A stretch of DNA of 64,000 bases from Membranipora membranacea (Eukaryota; Bryozoa; Gymnolaemata; Cheilostomatida; Membraniporidae). The position numbers and the translations under genes were made by a program. Position 1 is the stretch's first letter; each line of letters begins with the position of its first letter. The stretch spans positions 17,784,025 through 17,848,024 of the forward strand of contig OU612070.1 in NCBI GenBank assembly GCA_914767715.1. The letters run 5' to 3'. Below are positions 16,540 through 30,632 of the stretch, piece after piece. The notes beneath the pieces were generated by a model. The model did not search any database, was not told the origin of the DNA, and worked only from the letters and a program-made list of their open reading frames with translations.

Positions 16540-19500
16540 ATGATGTTGTACCAGAGTACGGCACTATCAACAGCTGGTCTTATTATAGTCTCAGGTGAGT
16601 AGTCTGCTCTTTCACTGTGTTGGTCAAAGGGTTAGATAGAAGCAGTTTTACAATGCAGTCAAGTGCATATATCATTATGATTTCCTGTCACTATGATGAC
16701 TTCTGCTGGCAGATCTCATTGTGCATAATGTCAGAGAATAGCATCCTAAAATATTTCATTCTCACGATGTTGAGTAGTGACTGCACAATATAAAGGGTTG
16801 GAATTTGCTATTTCTTTTATTCCGAGGCGACCAAATGGTAAAATTTTCTAAATATTTTGTGAGCTTGACTTCCCGGGACCATATTATAATATCAGTCTCA
16901 AATTCAATACTGATACAGGCAAATGATATTGAGTTGAGTGCTCGGGTAGATAGTGTAAACTGTTTGGTTACCCTGGAACTATAGACAGACCAGTGACCCT
17001 GCTCACATGCAGCATAGCATAGACAGGCATCTAGGCCTAACTAACCACAGTCAGTCACTCAACATGGCTGAGCAGGTGGATCATTGTATAATCACATCAC
17101 ATGCTGAACTGCCCTCCCTGGCCCTCCCTAGTGGCACCGAACCACTGATCTTTATTTTCCTTATAACTTCAAACTTTGCGGTTATGGCTTATCTCGTACT
17201 GAAGTTGGCTGGTTCTTGACAGTTCAACATGCGCTTTGTTTAACCCATTGGTGTCAATAGCATAGTATGCCATCTAGCCTGTTTTGATTTTTCATACAAT
17301 ATTATTCTGTTTGTAGGTTTACTCGAAGGCGTGCTGTGTTTCTCAGAATGTGAACCGCCACAGAGCACATCTGTGAATTATAACATTGTACCATCGAATG
17401 ATAATGATACGGTGAGTACGCCATGTATGTCGTTCTGTATGCCATGATAAACACTTATCACTAACAACTTGGGAGGGTTGTTGTCAAGATTTAACAGCAT
17501 TTGGATAAATGCTCTAGCTCAGTCCTACTGGCTCAAGACCCATACCAAATTAGTTTATCTAACAGATATATATTTGAGTGCCATGGGAGCTTTATGCTTG
17601 AAAAAGATTATATGTATGGTATGGTATGACGCCAACTTGAAACTCAAGATAATTAATAAAATGACAACATTTTTGAGTTGTCTGCTCCTTGCATATCTAT
17701 GATGAGAGAGGATAACTTAGATTATTCTTCTTAGTTTTTTTCAAAGTCCGGGAGTTTGTAACCAAACTCCCTGGCCTAATCATGCAGGGTCAACTTACAA
17801 ATCAATCATTTCAAAGTTCTCCAGGTTGAAGTATATATCTGAAATATCGATCTCTCCTCATATTGCAAAAATCTCTGTTCTCTGCCACCCAACAACCCTG
17901 GAACTAAATATGTACGAGTTTATTCTCCCCGAACAAAGAATCATTTATCAGATGTTATATGACTTCCTTTACCGTAGCCCGATTTTGTCTTATTGACCTG
18001 GCTTATTAGACAGTGATAACAACATGATAAGAACAAACCCTCTAATTTGAAATACTTTTACCTGACTTATGTATATTATGATACTACCCGTACAACACTA
18101 CCTGTACCTTATATCCCTTAGCCAAGTTACATTACCACTAAAATCTACAAACAAACCCATACACGCTAAATTTGATTTGGTCAAATACAACCTATGACGA
18201 TATTTCTGCTTGTAGATGAGATATCTGTTACATTGTGATGATAACAAGAAGTTATATCCTCTTGGAGATAAGAATGATCTATTTTGTGAAGGAGGGAAAT
18301 GGACACAGTATGTAGTGATTATATCCTCTTTATATATGTGTAGATGACTCCTAATTAAAACAAAAATCGTTGATCAGATTCGTTTTTGCTATTCATGTGT
18401 GATATATTTCGAAAACTACCCTTGAATACAACTCCACCTATGAGCCAGTAGGGTCAGTCTTTCAATTAGATTGAGCGACGCTTTACTAAGCAAATTATTA
18501 CTATCACATCCCTCAAAATTATCGCTCACTGGGTCTTTCAATTAGACAAATTTGTTCACAAATCTCTCACTCAGAATGTATATAGTTCCATCAACGAGTG
18601 AGTGATCCCTATGAGCGATACCCTAGCAGCTCTCGCTCACACTGAGCGAGCGATTAAAAACTGATTTTGCATTATTTCATTTGAAGACCCCCCTGTTGAC
18701 TGTTGGAAGTGGAAAGTTTACATAAAAGCCGGTATGTTCATATTTCAGTTATGGTTCGGTTAATGAAATTGATATGAATGAGATTCAGTGTATGAAGGTA
18801 TGTACAGACCCAGAGCCAGTCATGAGGGACAGAGGAAGCTATACAATAGATAGTGATTATGTGGTGAGTACGTTCCCTTCCCCCGATTCTGATCCATGTT
18901 CCCATTTTATATTGTATTTTTATTCTTCTAATTATATAACAAATACAGTTGATTTGAGATTGAATATATTTTATACGTTAGAATAATAACGATATACAGA
19001 TCAGAGTTGATTGCATGCAAACATAAGTTGTATTATAAAATATTAGGGAACATGAGTACCCTTGCAGTTTTGGTGAATAAATCACTTTTCTTGAACTTTC
19101 CATCATCATGGTGACAGCGTTGAGATAGTTCTACAGTATTAAGCGTCTCACTTTACACAACAACATGTCAGACATCCAATAGTGAGACGTTGACAGACGC
19201 CGACACCTGCTTAATGAGAAAGAACTGGTGCGACTTCTACCTTGTGTCTCTCCCGCATATCAGCTTCAATTGAAGATTTGAAAAAATTTCCTTTAAATTC
19301 AACAAGTTTCTTCTTTCTTTGGTTTGTCATAACTGCGCAAGTGTTGACTTGAGATCAATAATATTTACGGTGATAGATGTAGATAATTTCTCAATGATTA
19401 CCAATCGATGATAAGTAACCCCTTAGGGACTTGACCTGTCACAGGTAAATATTACATGTGAACAGCAGTATGTGGAGACACCATAAAATCAACAAAGTTA

Positions 19501-22500
19501 GTTTGCTTTTTATGCCCTCAAGTGTTCGATGTGGGGGCTACACGAGGGAGTCTTCTTGTTTAACAATGGTGGGTGGTTTCCTCTCTCAAACAATGTGATG
19601 AGGGTACCATGATCCCACTCATATCGGAAGAGCCCTCATCACCACCCACTGTCTGATAGGATGTAATTTTCTCCTGTCCCTTTGAAAAACTTTATTATGA
19701 TAAGGACTAAATCTTAATCTTGTATCACATTTTCACCTACAATCTTTTCATCAAAATACTGTTTGATGTAATGGTTTGCTATTATTTTGTGCTTGTTCTT
19801 TTTATAGGTTTCATTATCAAGAACTAATCCAGGTGGAAAAACTTTAACGGTTAATGAGGCAGGCAGACTTTACTATATACCTGGTGTGGTTGTTATTTTG
19901 ACCTGCAAAAGTGGATATAACCTGAGTTCTACACCTGTGGTCACATGTGGGGAGGAGGGTGCATGGATACCCCCAATAGCAAGTTGTATTGATAGTAAAG
20001 GTAAATTATGACTCCATGTTATGACCTGTCTTAAAGATTTAATTTGAAACAACAAATTTCCAAGTATATGACGTAATTGATTGTCGACTAGATTATATCA
20101 TAAATCTTGCAATGATCAAACTTTTAGATTGGAATGTTTACTGAACACCCTCATAGCGTTGTTTTTGTAAAATGAATAAATTTTACCACTAATGAGCATA
20201 ATTTCACTGGCTACCTGTCTTAATTTTGCTTGATCCTTCTTTGATCTCGGTATAGGCAGGGAGTTGTGTGGCTGGTGTATCAAAGGCATTGGTGTCAAGC
20301 GACACATTTATGTAATTTATTTATCACCACTTTTTATAATAAACATTATTTTCTTCGCCCATTCAGAATTTGAGCTCAGCGAAAAGAGAGATACTTCAGA
20401 TCCAGTGGTGAACTATCAGATAATAATAATCATAGTATCTGTGGTGGCCGTGCTGCTTACTGTCGTTATTATGCTGACTATATGTATCCGAGCTAAGTGG
20501 AGAGTAGTGTGTCGTAAGAGAAGAGCTACTACCTCACATCCAGACGATATCAACTATCCACATGGATATACACAGGTAAGGCTTAAACTATCATCACGGG
20601 TATACACAGGTACGCATCAATCTATATACATAACTATACACAGGTAAGGCTTAAACTATCATCACGGGTATACACAGGTACGCAGCAATCTATATACATA
20701 ACTATACACAGGTAAGGCTTAAACTATCATCACGGGTATACACAGGTACGCAGCAATCTATATACATAACTAAACATCGGTAAGGCTTAAACTATCATCA
20801 CTGGTATACACAGGTACGCAGCAATCTATATACATAACTATACATAACTATACACAGGTAAGGCTTAAACTACCAACATGGATATACACATGTGTGGGGT
20901 AACATAAATACACATACGCAGCAAGTGTTATTTTCAGTGGTAAAACTTGGCACTGCTGCTGGTAGTTGGTGGTTTCTTTCCATAGGTCTGGGTGGTACAA
21001 GTTGTCACTGCTTACTGGTATCAGAGTTTTGGTTGAGCTATCTAAAAATACAGTGATGATGTTTATTCTGTATCACCATTGCAGTATGATTGTCAAGAAG
21101 CACGCTGAATTGCTCTCATCAAGTCGATGTTATTCAAGTGCTTGAGTTAACCACAACAAAATGTTTCCATGAACTTGCAGTTATACCAGAGACTATTGAT
21201 ATAGTCTATGGAAAACAATGTAGACAATGACATGTGACATTCTATTACAGCTCGGTAGCGGATCTATGTTACCTTCTTACGCCGAAGCTATGGAGGATTA
21301 TGGTGACAGAGAGAACACATCTCATTTCTCCCCTTACTCTGTATACAGGTATATTATTGAAAGCTTTCACCATCCCCATTCCCTTAAATCTTCACCTAAT
21401 TGCCCTATGCAACATGAGTGGAGGTTGCAGAACATTTTTTCCTAATCTCTTATTTTTGATTGTCTGATTTTGCCTTCATATCGTATTTGCAAGCCAAAAT
21501 ATTTAGCTACTACATAGAATAGGAAGCTCAGGATGGCCAAAATATCTGCTGATGAAAATCGACAAGTTTTTTATGTCAAATATCTAACATTGAGAGCAGT
21601 TGTAACTAAGGTCAGATTTATTTCTCTATTTATATCAATCCTCCGATGACTAGCTGACTTAGTAACCTAAGGTCAGCCTAAATACTCACAATGGTCATAT
21701 TCTGAAACCCTCCGTCGACGCAACCGCTCAATGAGTCTAGACCTTTTTAGTCCTCTAGGGACAAATCTAGCCTTGTGTCCTTGTGCAGTCACAAATTTAT
21801 CTCTCACCGTTGCATGGGCGGGATGAATGACAATAATGTCAGATATAAAATAGTGTCAAAAATCAACTTCCGTCAATTAAATCCTCCAATAAGATTCTAT
21901 TTGTAATATGGCATGTTCCAAACCTAGGTCATTATCATAATCCTAATTCACATTTATATATTATAAACTACACAAAAAATAAATGATCAGTGCAATATAT
22001 TGACGCATGTGGCCCTGATATAACTACATTCAATGAAGTAAAGACATGTAACGTGAGGATATAATAACTGGGGGGGGGGGGGGGGGTGGAAGGAGCAGTG
22101 GTGGATAGGCATGATTAAATCGCTTAATTGAGCACCAAGTGTCACATTTCAAATCGTTGGTATTTCAATGAATATCTTCTATGTTTATTGGCCGAATTAT
22201 TGTGCCATATAGATATTTTTCAAGGTAATGGAAGGGGTCTGTATATTTAGTTAATTGAGGGGGTCCGTGTGTTTTGGGAAGTTATGGAGGGTGGCCAATG
22301 TTTTTCTCAGTCTACCTTTTAATGACCTCCTAATACAATGATCTCTACTTGATGGTGCAACCGCTTTGTGGCTACAGTCTGTCAAAATGTCTGAGAGAGT
22401 CTTCTGGTTTTGTCAGAATCTCGAAAGGCGATTGACATCACACTTTTAATCCTATGGAGAATGCATAGATCTCCTTGAGCTAAAATAACTGAATCTAGAA

Positions 22501-25500
22501 TCTTACTGAAATTTACAAGAGAGATATACCCTCCATAAGCATGAGACCTGGTATATAATAAATACGTTATTTTATGTGTGTTCTTTTATTAGGTCAAAGT
22601 AGGCCTAATTCCTCAACTATGAATAATTATAATTATTCATAGTTGAGGAATTAGGCCTACTTTGACCTAATAAAAGAACACACATAAAATAACGAATTAT
22701 TTCACAGTGAGTTTCTACCTGATGCAAGACTCGAGGAATCGAGATGTAGTCCCTGCCGGATGTCACCAAATGTGGTTCTTTTAAATTCTTATCTATTCAA
22801 TGTTTCATGTCAACAATCAATTCAAATTTAACTTGTAACCCTTTCATCCTGGCAAAGGAGCGAAACTTATTCAATAATCGGTCTCTGTGTCTCTCGACCA
22901 CAGATATTCACTATTTGACTGTTTGACCGAGGCATGCTCCGGGTGTCATGGCATGCCTCTGATCATAAAAATCTGTGATATAAGTGTGCGGTTCTCTCTG
23001 TGAAAGTATATGACCATGTCAATGGCTCTCCCTGACTGACAAGTACCAAACATCTATCATAGTGTTTTATTATTATGTAACCTGTAGGAGGTAAATGTTC
23101 GTTGTGCGTAAATTTGTTTAGCTTTTCAAGCCAAGTAAAAGTGAAAGCTTTTGGCTGTGTGAGCAACCCAATATTTACTTCAATTTCCTCCCGATTTAAA
23201 TAGCATATGTATCAATTACAAAATTCCAATGCCATTTTTACCTGAAAATTTCTGCCCAATGCATAGCAAGGTTTTTACTAGTTTTCTGTTTAATCTATAG
23301 CTTTGAAAGCCATTTTACTTTTTAAACCAAAAATGACAGTTGCAAATTAAGTATTTCCAGGGTATTTCAACTTCCTCAGCTAAAGATAATGAAAAGAATT
23401 GCAAGCGGACAGCCTGTTTCTGTCATACAAAAAATAATGAATACAATATACCCGTTTTATATAAATTTTTGGAGAGTAATTATATTATATACCTTATATT
23501 GTCAGACCGACGACAGCGACAGCACTGACAGATTACAGACAGCTGAGTAGTATGGAAAGCTCGAGTAGAGGGGAGTCTGAGTCACTCTCCGCCGCCGGCT
23601 CACATCGTCACAGTCTCTTCAGTGGATCCAGTGCTAACCATCGATATGTAGGAGACGATATATCAGATGTACTCCTACAGGGTATGTCTAGAACTCTTAG
23701 CTCCAGCTCCAAAAATAACCTTCATACTATATTTGTCTCAATGAAGGATTCTATTGTTATCTAGATTGTGGGCTTTTTTAATTTAATTAAGACCCTCAAA
23801 AAATTATATTTAGGCTTTGCTGGCCTTAGCAGATAATGATGGTTATTTAGTATGTAATAACTTGATGCTAAGATAAAGATTTTCATTTACGCACACTATA
23901 TGGCAACAGAAATTGATTGCTATCCTCCTGTTACTGGGACATTCAGAATAAGTGGAATTACGTGTTAAAGTATTCGGCATTTGTGGAGAAACCAAAGATA
24001 TTTTGATCTCGTAGGAAGGATAGAATTATCTCGTTGGTGCTCAAGACAATAGAGGCCACACCCAAATACCTCAAATAAAGGCCACACCCAAATACCTCAA
24101 CCCAAAAGTCAACCGACTTATACAGAGCCGATCACCTGTACTTTTATCTACCCTGAAAAGTAGTGGAATAAATTTTCTCGTTTTTGCTCTGAGGAAAAGT
24201 GGTTGAAGTGAATTTACTAACAAGAATTCCAATTGTGACTTGATCTTAGAAACAAACCGCACAGCTGATTAAATTTACTCACAGAATTAACAAAATTGGT
24301 AGGCTGTTACCATAAAAATACAGAGAGTGAAACTTTGGATGATATTGACAGTTTAAGAGTATAACAGATACCGCTCACGGTGGTGTAGGGTCCTGTATAA
24401 TCACTGCATTCATCTGCAAAAATACACCTGCTGCACCATATAAGATAGCCAGGCAGCACACTGTTTTTATAATAAGCTTTATTGAACTGTTCTATAGATA
24501 TACTCCTTTATTCATCTGTGTAGAAGCCAGACATGTCCTTTCACATCACTTCCGTTTTTGCAGTAGGTTTCACAGAATAAGATATTTAGGCTAGAAGTGG
24601 TCTCATTGTGTAAACTTTGCCTATTGTTTTCAGGTGACCACCTTTCAATGAGTGACAACTCTACACTGGTAACTGTCAACACATATGACAGCCACACAGC
24701 CTCGAATCCCAGCCTTAACAATAACTCAAGGAGAGGGGTAGCTGGTAGTATGAACAGTAATACAGCTACAAGTACAGACGGTCAGTAAATACGAACCTCG
24801 TTTTGTGACCTTTGGCAAACTTGTCGCCAGCAAAAAATCGTTGATTGCATGAAATCAATTTACATTTCCCAGGAGTCAAGCCGCCGGGAGAGGAAAGGAG
24901 GAATGTTTTCCTGGTAACCTTGCCGCAAGGCTTGACGTAAGACTATTAAAGGGATCAGATTAGAAATGAATGCACTTTTAATAATAGAGATAAATTGGAT
25001 GCAATAAAAGTTCAATATGTTAAATTCATATTTGCTTGATGATCTTTCTTGTGAGACTTTCCTTTTGCTTGTTAGATATTTTACTTCCTACACATATTTA
25101 AGAATTCCGGAATATCGATTTCCGATTTATTAATACTAACTTAGAAAAATACTTTTCTATGATGACATATGAGGTAAGCAGCTTATTGTAATTGACCTGT
25201 ATCCTGTCTGAATTATCCAATGGTCATAATATATTTATACAAATAGGTTATCATTGTTAATTTCTCTATTAGTATTGTATCGTGGTCAAATTCTCGGTGG
25301 AAATCATAAACCGATCCCCAATTAAAATGGTTTACTCAATATTATATTAAGATGACAAAACCAGTTTAAAAAAATATTCAACGTTGACAATGAAACTCGT
25401 GCAAAATGAATACTATCTTATCAAATTATAATACAATATAGTTAGTAATGTATAGCTCTATAATGTATAGCTCTATCATGTATAGCTCTATAACGTATAG

Positions 25501-25796
25501 CTCTATAATGTATAGCTCTATAATGTATAGCTCTATAATATACAGTCCTGTAACGTATAGCTCTATAATATATAGCTCTATAACATATAGCTCTGTAATG
25601 TATAGCTCTATAAAGTAAAGCTCTATAATGTATAGCTCTATAATGTATAGCTCTATATGTATAGCTCTATAATATATAGCTCTATTAAAGCGACACTCTG
25701 ACATTGTTCTCTAATGTTTTAGACGCTCCTTTGATTGTGAGAAGTCAGCATGATGAGGAGGAGATCAATGAAACTCAGAGCACAGCTGACTGCTGA
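16540..25796 (+). CDS. Sushi (CCP) domain type I transmembrane protein (10 exons, 417 aa)
   Basis: Exons: 16540-16594, 17317-17411, 18216-18307, 18749-18863, 19808-20000, 20367-20575, 21251-21348, 23506-23681, 24634-24780 and 25723-25796, all in phase. Residues 1-19 are a signal peptide (ALSTAGLIIVS). Two sushi/CCP modules follow, with cysteine quartets at about C30, C57, C74, C95 and C99, C152, C166, C179. A single hydrophobic helix (about 201-224, IIIIIVSVVAVLLTVVIMLT) is followed by the basic stop-transfer RAKWRVVCRKRR and a long Ser-rich cytoplasmic tail with LPSYAEAM. LPxY can bind NEDD4-type WW domains, as in vertebrate SUSD4/SUSD6; similarity to those is my inference from architecture only. 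The ninth donor is GTCAGT; if that intron is retained, the protein ends TDGQ. The spliced end is APLIVRSQHDEEE to STADC. Role: probably a cell-surface receptor or adaptor; ligand unknown. Confidence 0.85.
18449..18697. mobile_element. Probable MITE in intron 3 of the sushi gene
   Basis: The left end GGGTCAGTCTTTCAATTAGA and the inverted right end (GGGGGTCTTCAAATG read on minus) are imperfect terminal repeats. The interior contains CTCACTCAGAATGTATATAG, which matches (inverted) the interior of the element at 52322. No target duplication was found. Confidence 0.45.
20561..20880 (+). repeat. 68-bp minisatellite starting at a 5' splice site
   Basis: About 4.5 units of 68 bases. Successive GGTAAGGCTTAAACTA starts fall at 20575, 20643, 20711, 20779 and 20857; the last spacing is 78 because of a short internal duplication. 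The first unit spans the end of sushi-gene exon 6 (TATACACAG) and its donor GTAAGG, so further downstream units repeat that donor. Confidence 0.9.
22565..22694. repeat. Perfect 130-bp palindrome, no spacer
   Basis: Two 65-base arms are exact reverse complements meeting between 22629 and 22630 (GAATAATTA/TAATTATTC). The outer ends are CGTTATTTTATG and CATAAAATAACG. It lies in intron 7 of the sushi gene. No flanking direct repeat is evident. Perfect identity means it formed recently, or arose by an inverted artefact during assembly. Confidence 0.9.
24051..24100 (+). repeat. Short tandem duplication
   Basis: AGGCCACACCCAAATACCTCA is present twice, about 27 bases apart, in intron 8 of the sushi gene. 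Confidence 0.7.
25448..25686. repeat. 15-bp minisatellite (GTATAGCTCTATAAT)n
   Basis: About 16 imperfect copies lie in the last intron of the sushi gene, ending about 36 bases before the terminal exon's acceptor. The unit contains the palindrome TATAGCTCTATA-like core. Because 15 is a multiple of three, the minus strand stays open (repeating IELYI), which is an artefact and not a gene. Confidence 0.95.
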
Positions 25797-25862
25797 TTCT
25801 GCTGACTGCTGAGACAGCTTATCATGGATATTATTCCGATGTTGAATTTTACATACACATAA

Positions 25863-25868
25863 AATAAA
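25863..25868 (+). terminator. Polyadenylation signal of the sushi gene
   Basis: AATAAA 67 bases after the TGA stop of the sushi receptor, followed by GTGTATAATTGTGG, a GT-rich downstream element. Confidence 0.55.
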
Positions 25869-28800
25869 CGTGTATAATTGTGGACTTAGGGAAGAATCTT
25901 GAAAAATACGCTGCAGAGAAAGAATACTCATCATCTACTGATGCCGCCGCTTACTGGCCTTGTACTCCGGATCTCAGAACTAATAGAGAGCTGGATGAAA
26001 TACCTTATCGCGTAAAACTACATCAGGAACTTTGTGTGTGGTCTCAGTTTGACAGTTAGGAACACTGTAGTAGTCCAGGACTGGACTGTTCTTGGCACCA
26101 AATTCTGGATTCTGTCGCAAATCTACGAACAAAACTTATGCAGAAGAGACCCTGAATTTCATAACCGCTGATCTGTACAACTGCTGTCTCATTTCATATA
26201 ATACAATTATTATATGTTACATGGCTTTAAATATAATACAGCTTTTCTATTATAATGTAATTATTACAGCTTGACCAATCTAACGTATCATAGTCTGCTT
26301 ATCCATTTACTTCTCTGCGTCTGATAGGCTCTGCTGAGGGTAAAGTGGTGTCTTGTATATATTGTTATGACCAAGCAGACGCATGCAAATAGTAAAAATC
26401 ACCAAATATTTTTGAACAAAAAGTTCTGCTTTGTGCACAATTCAGCTTCCCCTCCTTAAAGTGCTGATTTTTTTTTCATACCAGTATAATATGCTTACTG
26501 GCCAGTTCATACTAACGCTCACACACATGTTAATGGTCTTTGATGAATTTCCTATATTCATTTCACATAAATAACTTTGTGATACTGTTTAAAGGTTTGT
26601 GACTGTTTACTAGGTAGCACATTATTTATATACTTGGAGTTTATTTTCTTACTCTACTCTCAAATAAAACCTACAAATGTAACAGGGTCCATCTGATTTT
26701 CACAAGAGCAACGGGACTGTTGAGAATAAGTCCAATATTCAACACATCAATGATTGCGACTGTAGGCCGTTTTGGAGAGTTTTATTAGTTGAAGTCTCGG
26801 TCATAATACGACTGAACTACGAAATCTGGGATTGTCTTCAATCTCCTTGCATCAAGGTTAAAAACCATAATTTACCAAAAACATAACCGACCAGGCTAGC
26901 CAGGTGTAACACTGAGGGATATCTATATCCATTCTGTGACTAAAGCAGTGAGGTTATTATCTTATGTCTCTTCTCTGTATAGTTTATTATTTGTAAAAAT
27001 ATTGTTGTCAATAAAAGACACTTTCATTTTCGAGTTACATTAATTTGACTCTTTGGCTAAAAAATTGATTGATTGCGGTTTGATTTGAACTATTCCTATT
27101 ACACAGTTTTGCCAACTTTTTCTCATCTTAATGGATTTTTTATCTCACCTATTCGAATCTGATCATTAAAAATCTGATTTATAACTGGAGGTTACTTCTT
27201 CATTGAATCTTATGTCCCATGTTAAACCCTAGGTACTATGAGCCATGAAAACAACCCACCTAAACCCGCCAATTACTACTTATTTAATATTTGACATAAA
27301 GCCATTTCCAAAAATATTCCCATTATTAAAATTTCTGCGAAAAACCAAACCAGTTTATTGATCCAGGCATGTAATACTAGATAGAAAATTGAATTAGGCA
27401 GGACTTGCCCTGTGTTTTGATTTACAAATCATTTGAAAAACATGATTCGGCAGATTTGCGTTGTTTAGATGCAAAATACTGATTGATGATGAATAACTCA
27501 ATAGCCTAAAAGCAGCTTGGACCGGTACTACCATTTCAAAGTATCCTCTTGTGCTTGTCCAAGATTTAAATAGTGCTTAAATTGTGCAGGTTCAGATGAC
27601 CTATTCCAATAACGCAGCTCTATTTCTCATCATGCTTCACAATAAAGCAATAGTGTATATGCGTTGGACCTGCGGTAGATTAAGCCTAATGCAATTAAGA
27701 AGATCAAGTTGTAATTTTTTAGAAAAAAAACGGTTAATTGCTCCAGTTTAGATCTAACAAATCAGATCAATGGCAAAAATAAGTTGCTTTACGCCATTGC
27801 ACTCGGGATGACGGATAAATTACCCGTGGTCTGTGAGTACACCAAACTGTCATGATGAGACCAGCTACAATAGAAAAGAACTAAGTAGAACATTTATCAG
27901 TTTTTCAGGCATTAAGTACCCTGACAATTTGTTGTTTTTCATAAATGACCATCTGTATAATAGTACTTGATTATTCAACAACATAATTCATGAAAAACTT
28001 CTTTTATGAAAGGGCAATAAATCCAACTACACTCTATTTATAAATATTTCAAGAGAAAAATTTGCATAAAACATTGCTTGATCTGTGGTAATCGAAATTT
28101 CCTTTTGAAGCCAAGCCAAGCCAGGCGATCATAGATAAAAGTAGGCTACAACCACATGCATGCTATTCCCCAAAAATCTGCCATTCAGATTCTCATATTT
28201 TGTCCAGCTAGGCTATAAGTTACCAGGTTATATTATTGCTCCTGATAGTGAATATCTATAATACGAGCTTACCGGTGTGTTTTAGTAATTTTATGAGTTT
28301 GTCCGCAATTCCATTCATCCACCAAGTGACATTCTCATCACAGTAAAACACACCCATGCTCTTGTTAATTTGGATTAGGCACTAACGCATGAGCTTCCCT
28401 ATGAAACATTGTTGTGCATAAATATCTTGCTTACTCATGATAAGTAAGGTGGAGTAATCATCATTGTTCTAATAGCATGTGTCTGCATTCCATCACATTC
28501 CGGCACTGCTGTCTTGTCCCCTTGTTTTTTTGTTTTTAACTCATCAATGGGTAATTTTTTATAGCTCTTACACAAAAGCCTGACAGTTAAATTCAATTAT
28601 CAGCCTAAGAAAGGAAACCCCGCCTTGTAATCTTATAATCCAGCCCTGATTCTAACAGCTTAGAACTATTTCATTTGCTTTTAATCGAATATGAGTTTTC
28701 TTGGCGATCTGAGAGTGGGAGAACCTCTCAAGAAAAACAATCAATAAATACAGATACAGTACCATCTCCTGCCATGTGCGAAAACTATCTATTTATCGGC

Positions 28801-30632
28801 AAAGAAAGCCGGTGGCTATACCAAACTCACACCAATAGTAACCCTTATACACCAAATTTATGATGCAATTAGAGACAAGTTGGAGCGTGTCAAACCGCTA
28901 CTTTACATTACTCACTGATAGACCACCCACGTCGCCGGTTTTATGTAACAAACGTAAAAATTGATGCAAAATAAGCCAATCATGACATTTCAGCGTATGA
29001 CAAAATGAAGAGGATTTTGTATATATGTCTTTGATTAGCTCGCAGATATATAGAAGTAATGAGAGCTGCAAGCAGTGATGTGCAGCAAGGTGACTTTCAA
29101 TAATGGCCAATAAATCATTGACATGCATAATCAAAATTGGCAGGTAAATATAGCCTCATCTATTTTAAATGATCAAAGCAATGAAAATACCACAATAACA
29201 TAATGGCACGGCACCGCTACATTAATTATTATTTCACCACGGGCCAGCTGCACCAGGTTAAGGTGGCATTACGGTTCAGATCAGAAAGCCTATTACTGCA
29301 GGTGGACATCATAAACAAGAATTCAGAATAATTGCAATTTTTCTACACACCCTCCAGGAGTAATTTGACAATTTTAATGTGTGCAAAATATTTGAAATGT
29401 TTTAAAACTTGACCGACATAGCTTCACTCGATTTTAATTTTTCCGCATCGAACCTTTGAATTTAAATTGTGATTATGTGTATTTAAATCCTATTTTTGTC
29501 AAATAGATGCAGACAATGCCAGTGGAAGCAGGGAGAATAGAAGGTAGTGGATGGTGGAACTAATAATAATTGTGGAGTTATTCAGCAGATTTTTAGATCC
29601 TGTCTCATGACTCCATCCAAACATATATAAAATATAATAATACATGTACATAAGAAAGCAGCTCATAAATATGGTAATATGAAAGAGACCAACCAACCAG
29701 TAACATAATAGGATAAGGAGCAAAGGTGTCGTTAGTGTCCTCATGAGAAAAAATGACTAGTAGAATACTAACAAGTATGACAAGTAAGATAAAATCAAAC
29801 CGCTCAAATCTTTCACCTTTAAATCTTCACCTCCGAGCTGTATACATTAGATCTGTTCAATGTCTCTTAATTCATATAATGGTGTTTCATGGATGAAGGT
29901 ACATAGCGGCCTGAGATTTTAGTGTTAATTTTTATTCTTTTTTCTAACTACACATAGGTCACATGATATATGAAGATACAGTCACCTTGGAGTATTGCTG
30001 CAGTGAAAACAACTTTCACTTCATAGATTAAAGATAAATCGTCAAAGTAATTGAGTTTATCCACAAATTGAATGAACCCCATATGAAGGCATCTTGAGAG
30101 TATCACTTTTCTGGGTCTCAGCAGGTAAGGTCAGGTCAGTTAAAACTAAATATTCAGTAAGAGCGATTAATACTAAGATATGTGTGAACTTTTATACCCC
30201 TGTAGAATACCCGACCTTAAGCAGATGTCTATCTAAGGGGTTCTGGGGTCACTATTACATCGATCGGTCAAGCTAGTCTAGTATCATTATTACTTCACAA
30301 CATTGACCTTGACCCTTCGCCTCTTAGATGTATGTCTGGCCATTTGCAAGTCTAGCTATTTTGAGTTTGAAAGATGCATCATTCTGGACTCCAAGAATGG
30401 GTGAAGTGAGGAGTTTGTTTGACATCCATTATGATTTTTATCTGTATTCGGTATTCCTCTTTGAAACCAAAGGTAATACATACCAAAGGTATACATACCT
30501 TCAGCTGATATCTAGAATACATGGAAAATCACCAGAAATGCCTTATAACCTCAAGATACAGTAAAAAACTTACTACATGTCGATATTCAGTAAAAGCAAA
30601 TATTCTCTAACTTCCAGCAGGGAGGGTGGGAT

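Noticed and set aside
25448-25686. Regular spacing suggesting a CRISPR-like array
   Set aside because: Units abut with no unique spacers, and the genome is animal.
25426-25704. 92-codon minus-strand frame of IELYI repeats
   Set aside because: Product of the 15-bp minisatellite in the sushi gene's intron.
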